Origin: JAJPKK01 sp963800215
GTDB lineage: Bacteria; Pseudomonadota; Alphaproteobacteria; Rhizobiales; Xanthobacteraceae
Reading direction: 5' to 3'
Assembly: GCA_963800215.1 (NCBI GenBank)
Contig: CAWCZY010000007.1
Coordinates: forward strand, 1,054,001-1,118,000
DNA length: 64,000 nt
Shown: in pieces, positions 1-8,695 of the stretch
Numbering within the stretch: the first letter of the stretch is position 1
How the letters are laid out: every line of letters begins with the position of its first letter
Notes under the pieces: generated by a model
Told to the model about the DNA's origin: nothing
The model's input: the letters and a program-made list of their open reading frames with translations, nothing else
The model's database searches: none
Made by a program: the position numbers and the translations under genes

Positions 1-1
1 T

Positions 2-1126
2 AGCGGCCACATCGCCGACGGGCCGCCGCGAACCAATGTCCGCCTCTACGCCGACGACAATCCGCTGGCGAGCCTCGGCTTCGAATCCAAGGTCAAGCTG
101 CTCGAGGAAATGAACGCCTATGCGCGCGACAAGGACGCGCGGGTGCGCCAGGTCTCGGCGAGCCTCGCCGCCACCTGGCAGATGATCGAGATCGTGCGCC
201 CGGACGGCGAGATCTATCGCGACGTGCGCCCGATGGTGCGGGTCAACGTGTCGGTCGTCGCCGGCGACGGCGACCGGCAGGAGTCGGGCAGCCACGGCTA
301 CGGCGGCCGCGAGTCCTATCAACGCTTCGTCGAGACCAAGGCCTGGCGCGGCGCGGTCGACGATGCCGTGCGCCAGGCGCTGGTCAACCTCGCGGCGGTG
401 CCGGCGCCGGCCGGCGAGATGGACGTGGTGCTCGGTGCCGGCTGGCCCGGCGTCATGCTTCACGAGGCGGTGGGCCATGGCCTCGAAGGCGATTTCAACC
501 GCAAGAAGACCTCGGCCTTTGCCGGCCTGATGGGCCGGCAGGTGGCGGCCAAGGGCGTGACGGTGGTCGATGACGGCACCATGGCGTCGCGCCGCGGCTC
601 GCTCTCCATCGACGACGAGGGCACGCCGACCAACCGCACCGTGCTGATCGAGGACGGCGTGCTGGTGGGCTACATGCAGGATCGCCAGAACGCGCGGCTG
701 ATGAAGATGCGCGCGACCGGCAACGGCCGCCGCGAAAGCTACGGCCACGTCCCGATGCCGCGCATGACCAACACCTACATGCTCGGCGGCGGCCGCGACC
801 CCGCCGAGATCATCGCCTCGGTCAAGAACGGCATCTATGCCGTGAGCTTCGGCGGCGGGCAGGTCGACATCACGTCGGGCAAATACGTGTTCCAGTGCAC
901 CGAGGCCTACCGGATCGAGAACGGCAAGGTCGGCGCCCCGGTCAAGGGCGCGATGCTGATCGGCAACGGCCCGACCGATCTCAACCGCATCACCATGATC
1001 GGCAACGACCTCGCCCTCGACCACGGCATCGGCACCTGCGGCAAGAACGGCCAGGGCGTCCCGGTCGGCGTCGGCCAGCCGACCCTGCGGATGGAGCGGA
1101 TCACGGTCGGCGGCACCGGAGGGTAG
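2..1126 (+). CDS. tldD: Metalloprotease TldD, C-terminal part (5' end outside window)
   Basis: The frame is open from base 2, so the start lies before the window. TldD, with its partner PmbA/TldE, forms a cytoplasmic zinc protease that degrades unfolded peptides and matures some modified peptides. The metal motif HEAVGH (HExxxH, near base 460) and the glycine-rich stretch that follows (GLEGDF) are the family signature. The rest keeps family landmarks such as the SIDDEGTP motif and the FTSGKYVFQ-like stretch near the end. The ATG at 110 is internal to the protein and is not its start. No partner gene is visible here. Confidence 0.93.
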   Translation, partial: SGHIADGPPRTNVRLYADDNPLASLGFESKVKLLEEMNAYARDKDARVRQVSASLAATWQMIEIVRPDGEIYRDVRPMVRVNVSVVAGDGDRQESGSHGYGGRESYQRFVETKAWRGAVDDAVRQALVNLAAVPAPAGEMDVVLGAGWPGVMLHEAVGHGLEGDFNRKKTSAFAGLMGRQVAAKGVTVVDDGTMASRRGSLSIDDEGTPTNRTVLIEDGVLVGYMQDRQNARLMKMRATGNGRRESYGHVPMPRMTNTYMLGGGRDPAEIIASVKNGIYAVSFGGGQVDITSGKYVFQCTEAYRIENGKVGAPVKGAMLIGNGPTDLNRITMIGNDLALDHGIGTCGKNGQGVPVGVGQPTLRMERITVGGTGG

Positions 1127-1175
1127 CGCGCGACGTGGCGGGACTGCACAAAACCGCGGGTTCCGCTCGAACGCG

Positions 1176-3371
1176 GTGCCCTGGCCGAAGCAACGAGATG
1201 CGCAATTGAAACTTGAAACCGATCGCAGTTTGGTTGAGGAAGCCCGCCGGCTTCTGGGCGAATGCGGGCTGTTTCGCGGCTTCGGACCCGACGAAAGAAG
1301 AGCGCTTTTCGCGAGCGTCCGCGTTCGCAACTTCGCGGCCGGCGAAACCATCTTCCTGAAGGGGTCGCCGGGCGACCATATGATGGCGGTGCTGGGCGGC
1401 ACTGTCCGCATCAGCGTCGCTTCTGCCGACGGAAAGGCGTTGGTGCTCGCCATTCTGGTCCCCGGCGAGATTTTCGGCGAAATCGCTTTGCTTGACGGCA
1501 AGGAACGCAATGCCGACGCAACCGCCGTGACTGAATGCAGCTTGGCGACACTGGATCGAAGCGAGATTCTATCGTTTCTGGACCGCCACCCCAGTGCGTG
1601 GTCCCATATCGTCGCGATATTGTGCGATCGATTGCGAAAGATGAACGAGCACCTCGCCGACGTCGCCCTGCCGCAGCTCTTCCTCGCGCTGGAGCCGGTG
1701 GAGATCGAACGGGTGCGTCTGTTTGGCGAGGTCCGTTCCTATAGCGCGGGTGAGGCGCTCTTCAAGATCGGCGAATTGGGTCACGGCCTGTTCGTCATCT
1801 TGGCCGGCCAGGTCGACCTCGCCCGGCACGACGAAACGGGCGGCCGCACGCGATTCCTCACCTACGGCCCCGGCGGGGTCATCGGGGAGATGGCTCAACT
1901 GGCGGCCCAACCGGTGCTGGTGGACGGCATCGCGCGCGGTCCGGTGGAGGCCTTGCTCATCCCGCCGGACCGGCTGCGGGCGCTGCTGGTGGCCGAGGCG
2001 GAACTCGGCGAGCGGATCATGCGCGCCCTGATCCTGCGTCGCGTCGGCATGATTGAGAAGGGGACCGGCGGGCCGCTCATCGTCGGCCGCGCCGAGACCG
2101 GCGACGTGCTTCGGCTCACGGGCTTTCTGTCGCGCAATGGCCATCCGTATCAATGGCTCAACTCCGAAGCCGATCCGGAGGCGAAGGCGCTGATCGAACG
2201 CTTCCATGTCGATCCCGGCCAGTTGCCCGTCGTGCTCTGCCCGGGCGGACAGCTGCTGCTCAATCCCAGCGAGACCGCGCTCGCCCGCTGCCTCGGGCTG
2301 GTGGGGCCGATCGATCCGGATCGCGTCTTCGACGTCGCCGTCGTGGGCGCCGGCCCGGCGGGCCTCGCCACCACGGTCTATGCGGCGTCCGAAGGACTTT
2401 CCGTCCTGGTGCTCGACTGCCGTTCGTTCGGCGGCCAGGCGGGCGCCTCGGCCCGGATCGAGAACTATTTGGGCTTTCCGACCGGGATCACCGGCATGGC
2501 CCTGATGGCGCGCGCCTACAGCCAAGCTCACAAGTTCGGGGTCGAAACGGCCATTCCGGCGCAGGTGAGCAGCCTTCAGGCCTTGGGCGATCGGGGCGAA
2601 GGCCACGTCGTCCTGAAGCTGTCCGACGGCGAACGCGTCAGCGCCCGTTCGGTGGTGATCGCCTGCGGCGCCCGCTATCGGCGGCTCGACGTCGAGAACC
2701 TGGACGCATTCGAGGCCGCGAGCGTTCACTATTGGGCATCGCCCTTGGAAGCGAAGCTGTGCGCCGGGCAGGAGGTCGTGCTGGTCGGCGCCGGCAACTC
2801 GGCGGGCCAGGCGGTGGTCTACCTCGCCGGCAAGGTCGCCAAGGTGTGGCTGCTGGTGCGTGGGCCGGACCTCGCGTCGAGCATGTCGAGCTACCTCGTC
2901 GACCGTATCGGCGCCCTCGCCAATGTGGAGGTGGTGACGCAGGCCGAGGTGAGCGGCCTGGAAGGCAGCGAGGGAATGCTGGAGGCGGTCCGCTGGCGGT
3001 GCGGCGCATCAGGTCAGGAGGTGCAGCGGCCGATTCGCCACCTGTTCCTCTTTATCGGGGCGGATCCGAACACGGATTGGCTCGCCGGGTCCGGCGTGAC
3101 GCTGGACGTCAAGGGGTTCGTGCTGACCGGCGCGGATGCCGGTGGCGACCGCCGACTGCTGGAAACCAGCCGCCGGGGCGTCTTTGCCATCGGCGATGTC
3201 CGCTCCGGTTCGGTCAAGCGCGTCGCCGCGGCGGTGGGCGAGGGCGCGCAGGTGGTGGCGGCCCTGCACTCCTTTCTGGCCACGGCCGGCCGCCGCGAGC
3301 CGGCGGTCTTCCGCAACGCCGCTGTTCGACTTGCGCCCGAGGCGGAAGACGCCGATCCTCACCTCCTGTAA
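1176..3371 (+). CDS. Thioredoxin-reductase-like flavoprotein with two cyclic-nucleotide-binding domains
   Basis: A 731-residue soluble fusion. Residues about 25-160 are a CRP-type cyclic-nucleotide-binding domain with a good phosphate-binding cassette (FGEIALL at 100-106, then RNADA). Residues 165-290 are a second, degenerate copy (IGEMAQL). Residues 300-370 look like a glutaredoxin-fold linker without a CxxC. Residues 385-700 are a thioredoxin-reductase fold with an FAD motif (VVGAGPAG) and an NAD(P) motif (VLVGAGNSAG). The redox CxxC of true thioredoxin reductase is absent: the site reads VHYWASPLEAKLC. Such fusions are known as cyclic-nucleotide-binding flavoproteins, but their substrate is unclear. 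The next gene encodes an adenylyl cyclase fused to a redox domain, which suggests cAMP controls this enzyme. An alternative start is TTG at 1206. Confidence 0.85.
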   Translation: MPWPKQRDAQLKLETDRSLVEEARRLLGECGLFRGFGPDERRALFASVRVRNFAAGETIFLKGSPGDHMMAVLGGTVRISVASADGKALVLAILVPGEIFGEIALLDGKERNADATAVTECSLATLDRSEILSFLDRHPSAWSHIVAILCDRLRKMNEHLADVALPQLFLALEPVEIERVRLFGEVRSYSAGEALFKIGELGHGLFVILAGQVDLARHDETGGRTRFLTYGPGGVIGEMAQLAAQPVLVDGIARGPVEALLIPPDRLRALLVAEAELGERIMRALILRRVGMIEKGTGGPLIVGRAETGDVLRLTGFLSRNGHPYQWLNSEADPEAKALIERFHVDPGQLPVVLCPGGQLLLNPSETALARCLGLVGPIDPDRVFDVAVVGAGPAGLATTVYAASEGLSVLVLDCRSFGGQAGASARIENYLGFPTGITGMALMARAYSQAHKFGVETAIPAQVSSLQALGDRGEGHVVLKLSDGERVSARSVVIACGARYRRLDVENLDAFEAASVHYWASPLEAKLCAGQEVVLVGAGNSAGQAVVYLAGKVAKVWLLVRGPDLASSMSSYLVDRIGALANVEVVTQAEVSGLEGSEGMLEAVRWRCGASGQEVQRPIRHLFLFIGADPNTDWLAGSGVTLDVKGFVLTGADAGGDRRLLETSRRGVFAIGDVRSGSVKRVAAAVGEGAQVVAALHSFLATAGRREPAVFRNAAVRLAPEAEDADPHLL

Positions 3372-3502
3372 TTCCACTCCAATGTGCCTGCCCGTGAACG
3401 TCTCGGCCCATCGGGCAGCGAACCTTCTGTAATCCGCCAGCCCTGGCCGCTCCACGGCGATTTGCGTATGCTGCCATTATTCGTTGCCGGACGGCTCCCC
3501 CA

Positions 3503-3549
3503 GAGCGTGATCCTGAAAAGTTGCAGACTTTTCCGACAAGATCATGCTC
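3503..3549. repeat. Extragenic palindrome, GAGCGTGATC...GATCATGCTC
   Basis: Two 10-base arms at 3503-3512 and 3540-3549 pair with one mismatch across a spacer that itself folds (AAAAGT against ACTTTT). From memory this matches a palindromic repeat scattered between genes in Bradyrhizobium and relatives. It lies in the 266-bp gap between the flavoprotein and the cyclase genes. Confidence 0.6.
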
Positions 3550-3565
3550 AAACGAAAGGAGATTT

Positions 3566-3601
3566 GAGCGCTATCCGATTCAATTCGAAAGGATAGCGCT
3601 C
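3566..3601. repeat. Perfect hairpin, GAGCGCTATCC / GGATAGCGCTC
   Basis: An 11-bp perfect inverted repeat (3566-3576 and 3591-3601) with a 14-base loop, directly after the palindrome at 3503. It could be a second extragenic repeat or a terminator for the flavoprotein gene; there is no T-run after it. It sits 36 bases upstream of the cyclase start, so it could also affect that gene's leader. Confidence 0.5.
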
Positions 3602-3637
3602 TAAGAGTTGCGGCGCACTGGGAGCAAGGGGGCAAGG

Positions 3638-4807
3638 ATGACTTTGGCCGGTCCCTTAATCGGCGATGACGAGGCGAGCCCCGAGGTCTGCGCCCTCTAC
3701 GGCGATATCCGTGCGACCCGCGGTGTCGATCTCATCAGCAACTTCTGGCGGGCGCTTGCGAACGACCCGCCGACGTTACGCCGCATGTGGGATAGCTTCA
3801 ATTCGACCATGGCGCCGGGCGCAATCGACCCGTTGACCAAGGAGCTGCTCTTTCTTGCGGTGAGTGCGACCAACGGTTGCGCCTACTGCACCGCGTTGCA
3901 CGGCACCGCTGCTAAAACACAGGGCATGTCGTCCGAAATGCTGGACGAACTGATGGCGGTCGTCGGCTTGGCCAACGAGGCGACCCGGCTCGCCGCCGTC
4001 TATCGGATTCCCGTCGACGACCGGTACGAGGCGCTGCTCGACGAACTCGCCAAGCTGCGCGAGATCGACCGTCGTCGCGCCGCGGCGGAGCGGGCGCAGA
4101 AGAACCTCTCCCGGTATTTCGCTCCGAAACTGGCCGCGATGCTGGCCGGTCGCGACGAGGCGCTGGGCGCAGTGGGACGGCAAACCGTAGCTGTGCTGTT
4201 CGTGGATATCGTCGGCTTTACGGCGATGTCCGAGACGATGCCGCCCGAGTCGGTGGTAACGATGCTACGTCAATACCACGCCCAGATGACGGCGGCGATT
4301 GTCGCCTGCGAAGGCACCGTGGAGAAATACATCGGCGACGAGATTTTCGCAGTGTTCGGCGTGCCGACGCAGGGTGACCGCGATGCGGAGAATGCGCTCC
4401 GATGCGCCGAGCTGATGCTGCAGGCGCTCGATCGCTGGAACGACGAGCGCGGGGGGCGCAAAGAGCCGCCGCTCAGGATCGGAATCGGGCTCCACTACGG
4501 TCCGGTCGTCGTCGGCGACGTCGGTAGCGCCCACGGCATGTCGTTCACCCTCATCGGCGACACGGTGAATATCGCGAGCCGCCTCCAGGGGCTGACTCGG
4601 GACTTGGGGACTCCGCTTGTAGTCGGCGATCCATTGGTTCGCGCGATTGCGGCCCAGGGCGATGCAGCGGCACAGCTCCGGCGATTGCAAGAGAGGGGCG
4701 AACACGCCCTGCGCGGGCGCAGCGAATTGGTGCGGATCTGGACCCGCGCCGGCAGTGATTCCAGACTTGCCGCCGCCGATAAGCGAGAGCAACGGCGCGG
4801 ACCCTGA
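3638..4807 (+). CDS. AhpD-like (carboxymuconolactone decarboxylase) domain fused to class III adenylyl cyclase
   Basis: Cytoplasmic fusion of 389 residues. Residues 1-135 resemble the AhpD/CMD alkylhydroperoxidase fold, with the active-site pattern CAYCTALH (C81, C84, H88). Residues 140-175 are a helical linker. Residues 180-380 form a class III nucleotide cyclase with both metal aspartates (D190 in FVDIVGF, D234 in IGDEIFA), the adenine-selecting Lys/Asp pair (K230, D308 in LIGDTVN) and the transition-state N311/R315. All catalytic residues are present, so it should make cAMP. The ATG at 3638 is chosen over the ORF-extending start at 3608 because it follows a purine-rich AGGGGGCAAGG. The CxxC could act as a redox or peroxide switch for the cyclase; that is inference. 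The gene lies just downstream of a flavoprotein with cAMP-binding domains. Confidence 0.85.
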   Translation: MTLAGPLIGDDEASPEVCALYGDIRATRGVDLISNFWRALANDPPTLRRMWDSFNSTMAPGAIDPLTKELLFLAVSATNGCAYCTALHGTAAKTQGMSSEMLDELMAVVGLANEATRLAAVYRIPVDDRYEALLDELAKLREIDRRRAAAERAQKNLSRYFAPKLAAMLAGRDEALGAVGRQTVAVLFVDIVGFTAMSETMPPESVVTMLRQYHAQMTAAIVACEGTVEKYIGDEIFAVFGVPTQGDRDAENALRCAELMLQALDRWNDERGGRKEPPLRIGIGLHYGPVVVGDVGSAHGMSFTLIGDTVNIASRLQGLTRDLGTPLVVGDPLVRAIAAQGDAAAQLRRLQERGEHALRGRSELVRIWTRAGSDSRLAAADKREQRRGP

Positions 4808-4873
4808 AAGCGATGGCAAAAATCACCGGTCTGGGGAGACCTGCCGGTGCAGGCACCGACCAAGTAAGAGACG

Positions 4874-4960
4874 GTGCTCGATCCCAAGACCGCGAAGGCA
4901 CTCGTCCCTGACGTGCCGGCGATCATCCTCGCCCGCGCCGACGCAGCGATCGGCGCGTTT
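4874..4960 (+). pseudogene. Remnant of an ABC transporter substrate-binding protein (C-terminal end)
   Basis: The frame from 4874 reads VLDPKTAKALVPDVPAII then LARADAAIG. This closely resembles the conserved C-terminus of TrpX-like ABC substrate-binding proteins, which typically end in LKTAKALGL..PPTLLARADEVIE. Nothing upstream continues the protein, since the cyclase gene occupies that space. The piece is about 30 codons long. It is probably the residue of a deletion. Confidence 0.5.
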
Positions 4961-4968
4961 CGGCGGCT

Positions 4969-5640
4969 CTACTCGCCTCTTCGAATCGCCTCCTGATCGC
5001 CTGGACCCGCGAACAGCAGAAGGTTGCCGTCCGGGTCCTTGACGATGAAATTGCGCGCACCCCAAGGCTCGGTCTTGAGCTTTTGGAAAAAATCGGCCCC
5101 CGTCGATTGGAACTCTCGAAACAGCGCCTTGATCTCGGCAGCGGTGTCCACGGTGAGGGCGCCCGACAGCAATTGCTCTCTTTCCCTGATGTTGCCTACG
5201 AATACGGGCTCGCACACGAGCCTGAGACACAATCGGGCGCGATCCCGCTTCACGAGCCCGTAGAACGGCGGCTCACCATAGGTAAATTCGATCTCAAATC
5301 CGAGCTTCGTGACGAAGTAGTCGCACGCGCGTGGTAGATTCGAGACATAGAGTACCGCCTCCGTCGTGGTCAAAACCGGCTTGGCTTGCACGGGTTCTTC
5401 GTTCACTCGCATGGCCGAGGCTCCTGACTTCAGGGCCCGCCAACTCTCATATCCCAGTCGTCGCGCGACAAGCTCCTGCGCGTCGCCGAGCTTGAATTGC
5501 GCGTCGAGAATCTGAGCATCGGTCAGGTTCTGGAATCGCGGCAGCTCCGCTCGGATTTCGGCCGCAACGGGGTAGTACCTGTCGCGATGCCAGCGCAGAT
5601 ATCGCTTCGCCTGCTTTCTGAGATTGTCGAAATTCGGCAT
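4969..5640 (-). CDS. VOC-superfamily (glyoxalase-like) protein with N-terminal helical module
   Basis: 223 residues. The C-terminal half (about 88-215) is a vicinal-oxygen-chelate domain of the glyoxalase/bleomycin-resistance type (LYVSNLPRACDYFVTKLGF ... FIVKDPDGNLLLF). The first 75 residues (starting MPNFDNLRKQAKRYLRWHRD, with YESWRALKS near residue 70) form a charged helical module that I recall in front of ankyrin or glyoxalase domains in related bacteria. The substrate is unknown. The gene faces the cyclase gene and has no obvious operon partner. Confidence 0.75.
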   Translation of the reverse strand: MPNFDNLRKQAKRYLRWHRDRYYPVAAEIRAELPRFQNLTDAQILDAQFKLGDAQELVARRLGYESWRALKSGASAMRVNEEPVQAKPVLTTTEAVLYVSNLPRACDYFVTKLGFEIEFTYGEPPFYGLVKRDRARLCLRLVCEPVFVGNIREREQLLSGALTVDTAAEIKALFREFQSTGADFFQKLKTEPWGARNFIVKDPDGNLLLFAGPGDQEAIRRGE

Positions 5641-5882
5641 GGGCGCGGGTTGGGTCTACACCGTAGGTGGGCATAGCCCCTTCGGTCTCCGACCGATGCG
5701 CCCTACTGCAGCACCGCAAATTTGAACGAGATCGATCGACGGAGTCAATGGCTGCCTGCTGCAAGGCTCGTGCACGCCCGTTGATCGCCGCTTTAGCCGC
5801 GGGGAGACTGAAATCGATAAACGACCCTTGTCAATACCGTTCATGCGCATTACTCTTGCGCACGAACCTAGAGGCCACCGCA

Positions 5883-6122
5883 ATGATGAGCGACCGGCCA
5901 GTCAAAAAGCGCGCAGTGAACCTGTTCGTCGATACGGAACTGCTCGACCATGCACGCCGCATGCGCATAAATATTTCCGAGACATTGGAGCGGCGGCTGC
6001 GCAGCCTGGTGCGGGCGGAACTCGAAAAGCAGTGGCTGCAGGATAACCAGGAGGCGATTGCGCAGTACAATCGCCGCGTCGCCGAACACGGCCTGCTGTC
6101 CGACGACGCCGGCCTGCTGTAG
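5883..6122 (+). CDS. ccdA: Type II antitoxin, CcdA family
   Basis: 79 residues. The N-terminal ribbon-helix-helix segment (KKRAVNLFVDTELLDHAR) should bind its own promoter, and the C-terminal tail (WLQDNQEAIAQYNRRVAEHG) matches the CcdB-binding part of CcdA. The start is ATG ATG at 5883/5886. ccdB follows 6 bases after the stop. CcdA neutralises the gyrase poison CcdB. A chromosomal pair like this usually marks an accessory insertion. Confidence 0.9.
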   Translation: MMSDRPVKKRAVNLFVDTELLDHARRMRINISETLERRLRSLVRAELEKQWLQDNQEAIAQYNRRVAEHGLLSDDAGLL

Positions 6123-6128
6123 CCGGCG

Positions 6129-6443
6129 ATGAAGCAGTTCGACCTGTTTGCAAATCCGTTCCCGCGCAGCCGCGAGCGCCAGCCGTTTCTGGTCACCCTG
6201 CAGAGCGATATTCTCTCGCGCAGCCTCGATACCGTGGTGGTGGCGCCGCTCGAGACGGCGGACAGCGGCAAGTATGCCGACCGCCTCAATCCCACCGTGA
6301 AGATCGAGGAAACGGCCTTCACGTTGATCGCGCAGGAAATCGTCACCGTGCGCAAGAGCGTGCTGGGCGGCTCATGCGGCTCGCTCGCTCACGAGCGCGA
6401 CCGCATCATCGCCGCTCTCGACCTGCTGTTCACGGGCTTCTGA
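6129..6443 (+). CDS. ccdB: Type II toxin CcdB (gyrase inhibitor)
   Basis: 104 residues, the usual CcdB length. It begins MKQFDLFANP and keeps the C-terminal region whose last residues contact GyrA in characterised CcdB (ERDRIIAALDLLFTGF). CcdB traps DNA gyrase on DNA when CcdA is lost. It lies just after ccdA and is presumably co-transcribed and repressed by the CcdA-CcdB complex. No frameshift or missing segment is seen, so the pair looks intact. Confidence 0.92.
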   Translation: MKQFDLFANPFPRSRERQPFLVTLQSDILSRSLDTVVVAPLETADSGKYADRLNPTVKIEETAFTLIAQEIVTVRKSVLGGSCGSLAHERDRIIAALDLLFTGF

Positions 6444-6617
6444 GCCGGTCCTCCCATTTTTCCGTTTTGGCGGAGGGCAATCCTCAGTCGTTATCTGCGC
6501 TTGCTCCCCCGAGTAGGTAGATTTATACCGAATTGTGCATGGTCGCAGACGGAATCCTACTTTGCATGGGGTTGTTTTGCAGAAAAATGGATTCCCCGCC
6601 CCGGATGACCCCTTCGC

Positions 6618-7674
6618 CTAATCCTTGCCCCAGTAGTTCAGCGCCGCCGAGGAGAGCGCCCCGCCGACCACGCAGGGGATTCCGATCTCGACCTGGCCTG
6701 CCGCCGCGGCGGCGATGCAGCCGAGCGCCACGGCGCCCTGCCCGATCTGTCCCCAGGTCGAGATGTCGCGCTTGTAGCCCGGACCCTTGCGCTTCAAGTC
6801 GTCGATCGAGGCGAGCGCGGCCTTGCGGATATGGGCGATCTCCATGGTCTCGGCCGCTTCGATGACCTCCTGGAGGATCGGCTTCACGTCGGCCGGCTGG
6901 CGGTCCACCACGTGCTTGAGCATGGCGAGCAGGTCGGCTTCGCGTGCCGCATTGCTGGCGAGGGTGTATTTCGCCATGTTGCCTACGGTCAGCCGGTCGG
7001 TATCGTCCTTGTCCTTCGACCACGGCAGCATGAGCAGGATACGGGCGACCGGCCCATAGGAACCGGTGGCGAAATAATAGCCCCACAGCGTGTCCAGCAG
7101 TTCCGGGCCCGGATCGAGCTTCACCACGTCCGGCGGCTTGCTGAAGGTGATGAAGTTCCGGACCTTGTCCATGGTGGTCGGGCCGGCGCCATAGACCACG
7201 TTGTCGAGCGTCGGCAGCTTGCCGCTGACGTATTTCTCGATCATGGGACGGCGGGCAGGCAGACGGTCGGCGAGCCGGTTGAGCATATCCTTCCATCCCG
7301 GCGCTCCCGAATAGGCGATGCCGCGAATGAGGACCCAATCATCCTCGGGCGGCAGCGGCAGGATTTTTCCGATCAGCTCGTCGGCCTTGTTCGGGTTCGC
7401 CCCGAAGATGCCGGCGATGAAGCCGACATAGACCGCCGAATTTTCCGGATCCTTCAGCACGCCGAGCTGGCTCATCGCGTGCATCGCGACGGGCACATGG
7501 GCGAGATCGCGCTTGGCGCGATAGACGTTGATCCAGCGCAGTACCGCTTCGGTGGTCGCGAGCTCGCCCGGGCGCAATGGCGCCGCCGACGCCGGCGCGG
7601 CCGAGCGCACCACCGACGGCAAAGCTCGCGAATGCAAGGCTGGCGAGAACGAGAATGGTTGACGCACGATACAT
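6618..7674 (-). CDS. Exported protein of unknown function (frameshifted in this sequence)
   Basis: A signal peptide (MYRASTILVLASLAFASFA) starts at 7674 in one frame. The body of the protein (from about LRPGELATTEAVLRWINVYR) continues in another frame down to the stop at 6618, so one base has been gained or lost between about 7560 and 7620. The mature part (about 310 residues) is helical, with runs such as GFIAGIFGANPNKADELIGK and WGYYFATGSYGPVARILLM, and ends in a small hydrophobic segment. I do not recognise the family. Because the signal peptide and body fit together so well, the break is more likely a sequence error than decay. Confidence 0.6.
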
Positions 7675-7876
7675 GACACTCTCCCCGACCGGCCGCGCGC
7701 ATGCCGGGAACACCGTCTGCGCACGACTCCGGCGCCGCAACGGACCAAGCCGCTGAGCCCATTTCGTGATCGGTCCGGGGCGGTGATGTGCATTTTTGAT
7801 GGCGCCCACTCATCAGGGCAATCCCGGGGCGGCCCTGTTTTCGCAGCCGGACTCGCCGACAGACGCGGCCCTGAGG

Positions 7877-8644
7877 TCAGGCCCGGCTCTGCGCCGCTTC
7901 GAAGTGGGAGCGTCCGGCCTCGCCGAGATCGCGAAGTCCTTCTGCGATGAGGCGCGCGGTGGCGCCCTCGATCTTCTGCTCGAGCTCGGTGAAGAACGCG
8001 TTGCGGTCGCCGCCGGGCTGGATCGGGTCGAGAACTTCGACGCGGACCTTGCCGGGGAAGCGCAGCAGCCGGCGGCGCGGCCAGAACAGGCCGGAATTGA
8101 GCGCGATCGGCACGCAAGGAGCTCCGCAATCGGCGTAGAGGAAGGCGACCCCGAACTTGTATTTCGGCGCCGCTCCGGCCGGCCGGCGGGTGCCCTCGGG
8201 AAAGATGATGATCTGCCGGCCTTGCGCGACTGCCGCGCGCACCCGCGCCGTCATCGCGGTCAGCGCCGCTCTGCCGGCGCCGCGATCGACCGGGATCATC
8301 CCGCCTTTCCACAGGCACCAGCCGAACAGCGGTATCCACATCAGCTCGCGCTTGAGGATGAACACGGGATCGGCGAACAGCGTGAGCAGCGCAAACGTCT
8401 CCCATGCCGATTGATGCTTGGCCGCGACGATGATGCCGCCCGGCGGGATTTTTTCGCGGCCGCGCCACTCGACGTCGAGCCCGCAGACATGCCGCAGCAG
8501 CCACAGATTGGTGCGGCCCCACATCTTGGCCACCGCAACGACGGCCCAATACGGCATCGCCAGCGTCGGCACCGCAATCAGGAGATGGATGACGGTGTTC
8601 AGATAGAACAGAAGATTGAACAGGATCGAGCGCAGCAGGATCAC
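7877..8644 (-). CDS. plsC: 1-acyl-sn-glycerol-3-phosphate acyltransferase
   Basis: 255 residues with an N-terminal membrane segment. PlsC adds the second acyl chain to lysophosphatidic acid to make phosphatidic acid at the inner membrane. The acyltransferase motif reads KHQSAWE, that is HX4E instead of the textbook HX4D. The second motif FPEGTRRP is clear. The start is GTG at 8644. It follows ydcF and the ftsEX genes in the same direction, an order I recall from related alphaproteobacteria. Confidence 0.88.
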   Translation of the reverse strand: MILLRSILFNLLFYLNTVIHLLIAVPTLAMPYWAVVAVAKMWGRTNLWLLRHVCGLDVEWRGREKIPPGGIIVAAKHQSAWETFALLTLFADPVFILKRELMWIPLFGWCLWKGGMIPVDRGAGRAALTAMTARVRAAVAQGRQIIIFPEGTRRPAGAAPKYKFGVAFLYADCGAPCVPIALNSGLFWPRRRLLRFPGKVRVEVLDPIQPGGDRNAFFTELEQKIEGATARLIAEGLRDLGEAGRSHFEAAQSRA

Positions 8645-8695
8645 GTCGGAAGTCCGTCGCCTTGACCGAGAGGATCAGATTTTGGATCGAGGGAA

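Noticed and set aside
5641..5720. A short CCGTAGGTGGGCATAG stretch recalling another bradyrhizobial intergenic repeat
   Set aside because: Only a partial match in memory and no paired arm was found nearby.
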